DNA from: Acetobacteraceae bacterium
GTDB lineage: Bacteria > Pseudomonadota > Alphaproteobacteria > Acetobacterales > Acetobacteraceae
Length of the DNA: 9,036 nt
NCBI GenBank assembly: GCA_027323595.1
Contig: DAHWBL010000291.1
Coordinates: 1 to 9,036 of the forward strand
Reading direction: 5' to 3'
Of this stretch, positions 1-7,100 are shown piece after piece (position 1 is the stretch's first letter; each line of letters begins with the position of its first letter). The notes beneath the pieces are model-generated. The model did not search any database, had not been told where the DNA came from, and saw only the letters and a program-made list of their open reading frames with translations. The position numbers and the translations under genes were made by a program.

Positions 1-242
1 CCGTGGCCGCCGCATTGCGGCAATCCGCGCGCGAGGCAGGCCAGACGGCGTTCGGCGATCCGATTCCGCCCCGCCGACGCGCGCCGCCCGCCGGGGTTCC
101 ATGCGCCGACGAACGCCGCCTGCCGCACCCCCATCGCGCGCAGCAGAGCGTCGATCGGGACCGACCGCTGGCCGATCCGTGCCACCGCTCCGCCGGCCTC
201 ATAGGCGCTGGCCCGCCAGGCGCGCAGCCGGCGCGGGTGCAT
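1..242 (-). CDS. DUF3293-family protein, 5' part only (runs off left edge)
   Basis: Reading the minus strand from an ATG at 242-240 gives 80 open codons with no stop before the window edge, so the C-terminal part is missing. The peptide begins MHPRRLRAWRASAYEAGG. It carries a short strand with RIGQRSVPIDALL, a hydrophobic stretch ending in the AWNP motif (residues 48-51), and a following N-R pair. This pattern resembles the DUF3293 family, small proteins of unknown function with a conserved AWNP followed by an N..R segment. The start overlaps the nudC stop as TGATG, which indicates translational coupling and one transcript with nudC. The reading frame is uninterrupted. I cannot assign a biochemical role, and the family match is from memory of its motif pattern rather than a profile search. 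Plus-strand frames over this region look like shadow frames with arginine-, proline- and alanine-rich low-complexity translations. Confidence 0.7.
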   Translation of the reverse strand, partial: MHPRRLRAWRASAYEAGGAVARIGQRSVPIDALLRAMGVRQAAFVGAWNPGGRRASAGRNRIAERRLACLARGLPQCGGH

Positions 243-1141
243 CACTCCGCCAGGTGCAGCCAGTCATCGATCATCCGCCGCGCGATGCTGATCGGGCCTG
301 GCTGCTCGATGCCGACACCGCTTGGTTCGGCCAGCTCGGCGCGGCTGAACCAGCGCGCGTCGGTCAGCTCCTCGGCGTCGATGGTGACGTCCTCGCTCAG
401 CGCCCGCGCATGGAACCCCAGCATCAGCGACGCCGGGGCCGGCCCGGGCTGGCTGGAGTGATAGGCCACATCGGTCACCTCGATGCCGGCCTCCTCGCGC
501 ACCTCGCGCGCCACCGCCTCCTCCAGGCTTTCGCCGGGTTCGACGAAGCCGGCCAGGGTGGAATAGATCGGCCCGGAAAAGCGCCGCGCATGGCCCAGCA
601 GGGCGCGATCGCCGCTGGTGACCAGCATGATCACCGCGGGGTCGGTGCGGGCGAAATGCTCGGCGCCGCAGCCGGTGCAGACCACCCTGGTTCCGGCCTC
701 GGCCGGGCGGGTCGGCGCGCCGCAGATGCCGCAATAGCGATGCCGCGCCCGCCACAGCATCAGCCCACGCGCATGCGCCAGCAGGCTGGCTTCGGCGGGG
801 TCGAGCGCGCCGGCGCTGGCCCGCAGTTCGGCAAAGCCGCCCGCGCCCGCCGGCAACCCGTCGAGCGGCGCATCGAGCCCGCCGAGATCGAGCACGAACA
901 CCGCCTGCCCGTCGAGCAGGCCGAGCAGCGCCCAGGGATGGCGCGCGGCAAGCGGCGCGGGGGCGGGCAGCAGCACCGCGCGCGGCCCCTCGCCGATCAG
1001 GCTCTGGCCACGCCACAGCGCGGTGAAACGGCTGGCGGGGTCGTGCAGCAGCGCCTCGACCCAGGCGGTGTCGGCGCGGCGCGCGCTCACCCGGTCGAGC
1101 CGGCTGCCGGTGAGCGGGTTTGGACGGGCAGGGGAGGGCAT
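242..1141 (-). CDS. nudC: NADH pyrophosphatase-like Nudix hydrolase (NudC family)
   Basis: This 299-residue protein has the NudC architecture: a divergent N-terminal domain (about 1-130), a four-cysteine zinc ribbon (C137, C140, C155, C158), the RTDPAVIMLV segment, and a complete Nudix box from G198 to I220 (GX5EX7REUXEEXGU, with E204, R212-E213 and E216-E217). Family members hydrolyse NADH/NAD+ to NMN(H) and AMP in the cytoplasm, and E. coli NudC also removes NAD caps from RNA. The NudC signature SQPWPFPxS is altered here to SQPGPAPAS (residues 230-238), so the exact substrate is less certain. The start at 1141-1139 was chosen because upstream in-frame sequence is arginine/glycine-rich and runs into the ffs RNA gene. 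No convincing Shine-Dalgarno sequence precedes it. The gene is divergent from ffs-dnaX and coupled by TGATG to the DUF3293 gene downstream. Confidence 0.88.
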   Translation of the reverse strand: MPSPARPNPLTGSRLDRVSARRADTAWVEALLHDPASRFTALWRGQSLIGEGPRAVLLPAPAPLAARHPWALLGLLDGQAVFVLDLGGLDAPLDGLPAGAGGFAELRASAGALDPAEASLLAHARGLMLWRARHRYCGICGAPTRPAEAGTRVVCTGCGAEHFARTDPAVIMLVTSGDRALLGHARRFSGPIYSTLAGFVEPGESLEEAVAREVREEAGIEVTDVAYHSSQPGPAPASLMLGFHARALSEDVTIDAEELTDARWFSRAELAEPSGVGIEQPGPISIARRMIDDWLHLAE

Positions 1142-1192
1142 GGCGAAAAACTCGCACGCGCCCGCGCGTCCGGCAACCGCGCGCGTGCCCCC

Positions 1193-1220
1193 TGTCGCGC
1201 CGGCCGCCACCCGTGCTAGA
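1193..1220 (+). promoter_or_regulatory. Putative promoter of the SRP RNA gene
   Basis: A GCTAGA hexamer at 1215-1220 sits 8 bases before the predicted 5' end of the SRP RNA, the right distance for a -10 element. A weak -35 candidate, TGTCGC at 1193-1198, lies 16 bases upstream. CTAGA-type -10 elements are common before stable RNA genes in alphaproteobacteria. The -35 match is poor, so the call rests mainly on position. Confidence 0.4.
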
Positions 1221-1228
1221 ACAGGATC

Positions 1229-1324
1229 GGGAGATCGGCAGCGGACGGGCGCCTCGCCAACCCGGTCAGGACCGGAAGGTAGCAGCCGCAACGAGTTTCC
1301 GCCCGGGTCGTTGTCCGGTCTCCC
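1229..1324 (+). ncRNA. ffs: Signal recognition particle RNA, small (4.5S) type
   Basis: The hallmark SRP RNA apical domain is present at 1264-1287: GGTCAGG, ACC, the GGAA tetraloop, GGT, then AGCAGCC. This is the Ffh-binding site, with the expected symmetric and asymmetric internal loops. The ends pair to close one long hairpin. GGGAGA (1229-1234) pairs with TCTCCC (1319-1324), TCGG (1235-1238) with CCGG (1315-1318), GAC (1244-1246) with GTC (1307-1309), and GGGC (1247-1250) with GCCC (1301-1304). The RNA joins Ffh and FtsY to deliver nascent membrane proteins co-translationally. The small hairpin lacking an Alu domain is the usual proteobacterial form, and a location just upstream of dnaX is common in alphaproteobacteria. 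Exact ends are set by the outer stem and may be a few bases longer. Confidence 0.93.
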
Positions 1325-1357
1325 ACCCCGCCGCATGTTTCACCCGTTCCGAAGGGG

Positions 1358-1373
1358 CCGCCCCGGCGGTTTT
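1358..1373 (+). terminator. Weak intrinsic terminator candidate after ffs
   Basis: CCGC (1358-1361) and GCGG (1366-1369) form a 4-bp GC stem around a CCCG loop, followed directly by TTTT (1370-1373). It lies 34 bases after the SRP RNA and 12 bases before the dnaX start. It could end ffs or only partly attenuate transcription into dnaX. The stem is short, and an alternative GGGG-CCG-CCCC pairing (1354-1364) competes. Confidence 0.35.
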
Positions 1374-1385
1374 GTCGCCCAGCCA

Positions 1386-3290
1386 ATGACCGGTGACCTG
1401 GAAGACGACGACGCACCCCCGCCTCCCGACGGGCCCGGCTTGTTTGGCGATGCCTCCGTGACACCCGCGGCACCTTCGGCGCCCCTCGTTTCGGCCCCCG
1501 CGCAGTCCGATCCGGCCCGCGCCTATCGGGTGCTGGCACGCGCCTACCGCCCGACCGATTTTTCTGCCCTGATCGGCCAGGACGCGATGGTGCGCATTCT
1601 GCGCAACGGTTTCGCGCAGAACCGCATCGCGCATGCCTTCATGCTCACCGGCGTGCGCGGCGTCGGCAAGACCACCACCGCGCGCATCATCGCCCGCGCG
1701 CTCAACTGCGTCGGCCCCGACGGCACCTCCGGCCCCACGCCCGATCCATGCGGGGTCTGCGCCAACTGCGTTGCCATCCTCGCCGACCGCCATCCCGACG
1801 TGATCGAGATGGACGCCGCCTCCAACACCGGCGTGGATGACGTGCGCGAGATCATCGACTCCACCCGTTTTCGTCCGTTGCAGGCACGCACGAAGGTTTT
1901 CATCATCGATGAAGTCCACATGCTGTCGCGCAACGCCTTCAACGCGCTGCTCAAGACGCTGGAGGAACCGCCGGCGCATGTGAAATTCATCTTCGCCACC
2001 ACCGAATTGCGCAAGGTGCCGGTGACGGTGCTGTCGCGCTGCCAGCGCTTCGATCTGCGCCGCATCCCCCTCGCCGATCTCGCGCGCTATTTCGGCGATG
2101 TCGCCGCCCGCGAGGGGGTGCCCATCGCCGCCGGCGCGCTCGATCTGCTCGCCCGCGCCGCCGATGGCTCGGTGCGTGACGGGCTGTCGCTGCTCGATCA
2201 AGCGATCGCGACGGGGCCTGATGCGAGCGGGCAGATCGCCACCGCGCAGGTCGCCGAGATGCTCGGCCAGGCCGATCGCACACAGATTTTCGACCTGTTC
2301 GAGGCGCTGATGGCCGGCGACCCCGCGGCCGCGCTGGCGATCACCGACCGCGCCCATGCGCTCGGTGCCGATTTCGCCTCGATGCTCACCGACCTGCTGG
2401 AGCTGACCCACACCCTCACCCGGATCAAATCGATCCCGACCCTGACCCAGGGCCACGAGCTGGCGGAAACCGAGCGCGTGCGCGGCGGCGCGCTCGCCGC
2501 GCGCCTGACCGTGCCGGTGCTGGCGCGATGCTGGCAGATGCTGCTCAAGGGCATCGGCGAAGTCACCGCCGCGCCGGACCCACGCGCCGCCGCCGAGATG
2601 GTGCTGATCCGGCTCTGCCACGCCGCCGACCTGCCATCCCCGGCCGATCTGGTGCGCCAGCTCTCCGGCCACGCCGCCGCCGCCGCGCCGCCGCCAGCCC
2701 CGCCATCCACTTCGGGCGGAGTGCGCGCGCTCGCCTCCGGCGGAGCGCACGCGGTCGCCGCGCTCCAGACCGCGCCGGACATGCCCCCCGCGGCGGCCCA
2801 GCCGCGCGGTTTTCGCGAACTGGTGGCGCTTGCCGATGGTGTCGACCCCATGCTGCACGCGCATCTGCTGCATTCGGTGCATCTGGTGCGCTTCGCGCCG
2901 CCGGTGGTGGAGTTGCGCCCCGAGCCCGACGCACCGCGCGACCTCGCCGCCCGGCTCGCCGCCCTGCTCGCCGACAAAACCGCGACCCGCTGGACCATCG
3001 CGCTCGCCACCAGCGGCGGCGAGCCGACGCTTGCCGAACAGGGCCTGCTCGCCGATGCCGATCGTCGCGCCGCCGCCCTCACCCACCCGATGGTGCAGGC
3101 GATCCTCGATGCGTTTCCGGGCGCGAAGCTGCAAAGCGTTCAGGATTCCAGCGTTGATCGCTACGGCCTGGGTGCCGAGCCGGTCGTGACCTTCACCGAA
3201 CCGGACCCGATCCAGTTCGCCCCGCTGGATGCCGAGCCGGCCGGGCTCGACGATCTCGAATTTCCCGACGACGACGAAGCGCAGGAGTGA
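1386..3290 (+). CDS. dnaX: DNA polymerase III subunits gamma/tau (clamp-loader ATPase)
   Basis: DnaX is the motor of the clamp loader that places the beta sliding clamp on primed DNA and links the polymerases in the replisome. The 634-residue protein shows an acidic, proline-rich preface (1-40) and then the AAA+ core. The core has Walker A GVRGVGKT (89-96), the zinc module C108, C122, C125, C128, Walker B FIIDE (172-176), sensor 1 ATTE (204-207) and the SRC arginine-finger motif (217-219). An Ala/Pro-rich linker (about 430-470) leads to a tau-type C-terminal domain. ATG 1386 gives MTGDLEDDD. An in-frame ATG at 1335 would add 17 residues but overlaps the putative terminator, and neither start has a clear Shine-Dalgarno. 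I saw no A/T-rich slippery heptamer of the E. coli frameshift type. ybaB and recR follow closely, the classic block. Confidence 0.95.
   Translation: MTGDLEDDDAPPPPDGPGLFGDASVTPAAPSAPLVSAPAQSDPARAYRVLARAYRPTDFSALIGQDAMVRILRNGFAQNRIAHAFMLTGVRGVGKTTTARIIARALNCVGPDGTSGPTPDPCGVCANCVAILADRHPDVIEMDAASNTGVDDVREIIDSTRFRPLQARTKVFIIDEVHMLSRNAFNALLKTLEEPPAHVKFIFATTELRKVPVTVLSRCQRFDLRRIPLADLARYFGDVAAREGVPIAAGALDLLARAADGSVRDGLSLLDQAIATGPDASGQIATAQVAEMLGQADRTQIFDLFEALMAGDPAAALAITDRAHALGADFASMLTDLLELTHTLTRIKSIPTLTQGHELAETERVRGGALAARLTVPVLARCWQMLLKGIGEVTAAPDPRAAAEMVLIRLCHAADLPSPADLVRQLSGHAAAAAPPPAPPSTSGGVRALASGGAHAVAALQTAPDMPPAAAQPRGFRELVALADGVDPMLHAHLLHSVHLVRFAPPVVELRPEPDAPRDLAARLAALLADKTATRWTIALATSGGEPTLAEQGLLADADRRAAALTHPMVQAILDAFPGAKLQSVQDSSVDRYGLGAEPVVTFTEPDPIQFAPLDAEPAGLDDLEFPDDDEAQE
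2712..2759 (+). repeat. In-frame 24-bp tandem repeat (two copies) in the dnaX linker
   Basis: Two adjacent 24-base units, 2712-2735 and 2736-2759, match at 20 of 24 positions by my hand alignment and are exactly in the dnaX frame. They encode SGGVRALA and SGGAHAVA (residues 443-458). The same stretch can fold into a hairpin: GTGCGC (2721-2726) with GCGCAC (2745-2750), and CGCC (2732-2735) with GGCG (2739-2742). It sits in the low-constraint linker between the AAA+ core and the tau C-terminal domain. Confidence 0.7.
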
Positions 3291-3297
3291 GCACCGC

Positions 3298-3621
3298 ATG
3301 AAAAACCTCGCCGGCCTGATGAAGCAGGCCAGCCAAATGCAGGCCAAGATGCAGGAGATGCAGGCCCGCATGGAGCAGATGGAACATGAGGGGGTCGCCG
3401 GCGCCGGCATGGTCAGCCTGCGGCTCAATGGCCGCGGCGAACTGAAATCGCTCCGCATCGACCCAAAACTCGCCGACCCGGCCGAGATGGAGATGCTCCA
3501 GGACCTGATCGTCGCCGCCCACGCCGACGCGCGCGCCAAATCCGACGCGGCTGCGGCCGAGGAGATGAAATCGGTCACCGGCGGGTTGCAATTGCCGCCG
3601 GGCATGAAGCTGCCGTTCTGA
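3298..3621 (+). CDS. ybaB: YbaB/EbfC nucleoid-associated DNA-binding protein
   Basis: This 107-residue protein matches the YbaB/EbfC family in length and order. It has a methionine- and glutamine-rich amphipathic N-terminal helix (KQASQMQAKMQEMQARMEQM, residues 9-28), a beta-rich centre (about 38-58, VSLRLNGRGELKSLRIDP), a helical stretch (60-94) and a glycine/proline tail ending PPGMKLPF. The family forms dimers that bind DNA, often with little sequence specificity, and helps shape the nucleoid. The ATG at 3298 is preceded by AGGAG at 3283-3287, which overlaps the end of dnaX. It lies 7 bases after the dnaX stop, so the two are co-transcribed. recR begins 7 bases after its stop. The dnaX-ybaB-recR order is widely conserved and supports the call. 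Confidence 0.95.
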   Translation: MKNLAGLMKQASQMQAKMQEMQARMEQMEHEGVAGAGMVSLRLNGRGELKSLRIDPKLADPAEMEMLQDLIVAAHADARAKSDAAAAEEMKSVTGGLQLPPGMKLPF

Positions 3622-3628
3622 GCCGGTC

Positions 3629-4228
3629 TTGCGCGGTCCCGAACTCGACCGGCTGATCGGGCTGCTCGCGCGTCTGCCCGGTCTTGGGCCACGCAGCGCG
3701 CGCCGGGTCGCGTTGAAGCTGCTGCTCGATCCGTCCGGGCGCATGCTGCCGCTCGCCGCCGCGTTGAGCGATGCCGCGCACGCGGTGCGCGCCTGCGCCA
3801 ATTGCGGCAATCTGGACAGCACCGACCCCTGCGCGATCTGCGCCGACCCCGACCGCGATGTTGGCCTCGTCTGCGTCGTCGAGGGGGTGGGCGATCTGTG
3901 GGCGATCGAGCGGGCGGGCGCGCATCGCGGCCAGTATCACATCCTGGGCGGCACCCTGTCCGCGCTGGCCGGCACCGGCCCGGAGGACCTGACCATCGCG
4001 CATCTGCTCGAACGCGTCGCCACCGGCGCGGTGCGCGAGGTGATCCTGGCTCTGGGCGCCACCGTCGACGGCGCCGCCACCGCGCATTACCTGGCCGACC
4101 GGCTCGACGCGTCGGGCGTGGCGGTGACACGGGTGGCACAGGGCGTGCCGATGGGCGGCGCGCTCGAGGTGCTCGATGACGGCACGCTCACCGCGGCGCT
4201 GCGCGCCCGGCGGCCGTTGCCGCGCTGA
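3629..4228 (+). CDS. recR: Recombination mediator protein RecR
   Basis: RecR works with RecO (and RecF) to load RecA onto SSB-covered single-stranded DNA during gap repair. The 199-residue product has the family order: an N-terminal helix-hairpin-helix (LARLPGLGPRSARR, 13-26), a four-cysteine zinc finger (C56, C59, C68, C71), and a Toprim domain from about residue 79 (VCVVEGVGDLWAIE, with E85). A C-terminal segment contains RVAQGVPMGGALEVLDDGTL. The start is the rare codon TTG at 3629. No in-frame ATG or GTG lies close upstream, and the resulting MRGPELDRLIGLLARLPGLG aligns with the usual RecR beginning. No good Shine-Dalgarno is visible between the ybaB stop and this TTG, so translation may depend on coupling with ybaB. 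The EVE-domain gene starts 12 bases downstream. Confidence 0.95.
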   Translation: MRGPELDRLIGLLARLPGLGPRSARRVALKLLLDPSGRMLPLAAALSDAAHAVRACANCGNLDSTDPCAICADPDRDVGLVCVVEGVGDLWAIERAGAHRGQYHILGGTLSALAGTGPEDLTIAHLLERVATGAVREVILALGATVDGAATAHYLADRLDASGVAVTRVAQGVPMGGALEVLDDGTLTAALRARRPLPR

Positions 4229-4239
4229 CGGAGACATCG

Positions 4240-4653
4240 ATGAATTATTGGCTGGTGAAATCCGAACCCGACGCGTTTTCCTGGGCGCAGCAGGTCGCCA
4301 ACAAGGTCGAGCCCTGGACCGGGGTGCGCAATTATCTCGCCCGCAACCATCTGCGCGCCATGGCGGTCGGCGACCGCGCGTTTTTCTACCATTCCAATGT
4401 CGGCAAGCAGATCGTCGGCATCGTCGAGGTGGCGCGCGCGGCCTATGCCGACCCCACCGCCGAGGATGGCGACTGGAGCTGCGTGGACATGCGCGCGCTG
4501 AAGCCGTTGAAAAATCCGGTGACGCTGGCCGCGATCAAGGCCGATCCCGCGCTCGCCGATCTGGCGCTGATCCGCCAGTCGCGCCTGTCGGTCTGCCCGG
4601 TCTCGGCGGCGCACTGGGCACATATCTGCGCGCTCGGCGGTGTCGCGCCGTGA
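4240..4653 (+). CDS. EVE domain-containing protein
   Basis: The 137-residue product is essentially one EVE (PUA-like) domain. It opens with MNYWLVKSEPDAFSW, followed by the WTGVRNYLARNHLRAM segment (26-41) and GDRAFFYHSN (44-53). The C-terminal part holds LIRQSRLSVCPVS, also typical. EVE domains bind modified bases in DNA or RNA, with 5-methylcytosine recognition known for some members. Single-domain bacterial versions like this one usually have no assigned role. The ATG is preceded by GGAGA at 4230-4234 with 5-base spacing. The gene lies 11 bases after recR and overlaps the next start by TGATG, so it is probably part of the dnaX-recR transcript. The conserved YWLVKSEP opening makes the family call firm, but the function here is unknown. 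Confidence 0.92.
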   Translation: MNYWLVKSEPDAFSWAQQVANKVEPWTGVRNYLARNHLRAMAVGDRAFFYHSNVGKQIVGIVEVARAAYADPTAEDGDWSCVDMRALKPLKNPVTLAAIKADPALADLALIRQSRLSVCPVSAAHWAHICALGGVAP

Positions 4654-4991
4654 TGCGGGCACTGTGCCCGGTTGCCGAGATCGGCGAGGGCGAGGCGCGC
4701 GGCTTTGCGCCACCGCCGGGCGGGCTGATCGGCCTGTTCGCGCTGCGCCACGGCGGCGAGGTGCGGGTGTATGTCAATGCCTGCCCGCATCTGGGCGTCA
4801 GCCTGGACTGGGCGGCCGGGCGGTTCCTCGACGAAGCCGGCGGGATGATTGTGTGCGCCACCCACGGCGCGCGGTTTCGCCTCGATGATGGGCTGTGCGT
4901 GTCCGGCCCCTGCCGCGGCGAGCGGCTGGAATCGGTGCTGACGCAGATCAATGACGGAATGCTGTGCGTGCCCGAGGACGCGGGCCAGTAG
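4653..4991 (+). CDS. Small Rieske-type [2Fe-2S] protein
   Basis: This is a 112-residue single-domain Rieske ferredoxin-like protein. The two cluster-binding boxes are complete: C44-P-H46 (ACPHLGVSLDW) and C68-A-T-H71 (VCATHGARF). The two Cys and two His would ligate the cluster. C82 and C87 flank the second box at SGPC. No signal peptide or membrane segment is visible, so it should be cytoplasmic. The family resembles Rieske electron-transfer components of oxygenases or the NirD type, but no partner oxygenase or reductase is present in the window. Its ATG overlaps the EVE stop (TGATG), implying translational coupling. The two genes are likely co-expressed, but a shared function is only inference. 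The last gene of the dense run, it is followed by an 88-bp gap before acs. Confidence 0.88.
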   Translation: MRALCPVAEIGEGEARGFAPPPGGLIGLFALRHGGEVRVYVNACPHLGVSLDWAAGRFLDEAGGMIVCATHGARFRLDDGLCVSGPCRGERLESVLTQINDGMLCVPEDAGQ

Positions 4992-5022
4992 CGCGCGACG
5001 CTCTTGCATGCGCGCGCCTTGT

Positions 5023-5038
5023 GGTGGATGAAACCACC
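5023..5038 (+). other. Small inverted repeat in the acs leader
   Basis: GGTGG (5023-5027) and CCACC (5034-5038) form a 5-bp stem with a 6-base ATGAAA loop in the 88-bp gap between the Rieske gene and acs. No T-run follows, so it is not a standard terminator. It could be a leader hairpin or chance. I found no convincing promoter in this gap. Confidence 0.3.
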
Positions 5039-5079
5039 GGGGGAGACAACCGGCTGCGTTTGGGGGTCCAGGAACGTCG

Positions 5080-7020
<1,941 letters not shown>

Positions 7021-7024
7021 CGCC

Positions 7025-7045
7025 CTCGCCTCAAGCGAGTTTGTT
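7025..7045 (+). terminator. Intrinsic terminator candidate of acs
   Basis: CTCGC (7025-7029), a CTCAA loop and GCGAG (7035-7039) form a 5-bp stem followed at once by TTTGTT (7040-7045). It begins 4 bases after the acs stop. The stem is short but the T-rich tail is in the right place. Confidence 0.5.
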
Positions 7046-7046
7046 C

Positions 7047-7082
7047 ATCCGCCCGCCGGCATGAGGTTGCCGGCGGGCGGAT
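7047..7082. other. Strong 14-bp inverted repeat between acs and ctaA
   Basis: Bases 7047-7060 are perfectly complementary to 7069-7082, giving a 14-bp, mostly GC stem (core CCGCCCGCCGGC / GCCGGCGGGCGG) around the 8-base loop ATGAGGTT. No T-run follows on either strand, so it could be a Rho-independent-like backup terminator, an mRNA 3'-end protector for acs, or a protein-binding palindrome. Its 3' arm overlaps the putative ctaA promoter -35. Confidence 0.75.
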
Positions 7083-7094
7083 TCCGCCTAAAAT
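7067..7094 (+). promoter_or_regulatory. Putative ctaA promoter
   Basis: TTGCCG (7067-7072, 4 of 6 matches to TTGACA) and TAAAAT (7089-7094, 5 of 6 matches to TATAAT) are separated by 16 bases. TAAAAT stands out as AT-rich within very GC-rich DNA. The expected transcription start, about 7 bases after the -10, falls on or beside the A of the ctaA ATG at 7101. This would give a leaderless mRNA. It is predicted from sequence only. Confidence 0.5.
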
Positions 7095-7100
7095 CAAACA

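Noticed and set aside
101..1219. A 372-codon plus-strand open frame opposite nudC and the DUF3293 gene
   Set aside because: The minus strand encodes a complete zinc ribbon and Nudix box over the same bases, and the plus-strand translation is Arg/Ala/Gly-rich with no family features.
2401..2720. Search for an E. coli-type dnaX frameshift site upstream of the linker
   Set aside because: No A AAA AAG-like heptamer or A-run was found. AT-rich runs are absent, so programmed frameshifting cannot be supported from sequence.
1266..4139. A 957-codon open frame on the minus strand opposite dnaX, ybaB and recR
   Set aside because: Its translation is rich in Arg, Gly, Ala and His without domain character, and it lies opposite three firmly identified genes. 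Long antisense open frames are expected in GC-rich coding DNA because stops are rare.
5004..5032. Possible acs promoter with TTGCAT as -35
   Set aside because: The correctly spaced -10 position reads GATGAA, only about three matches to consensus, too weak to call in a short gap.
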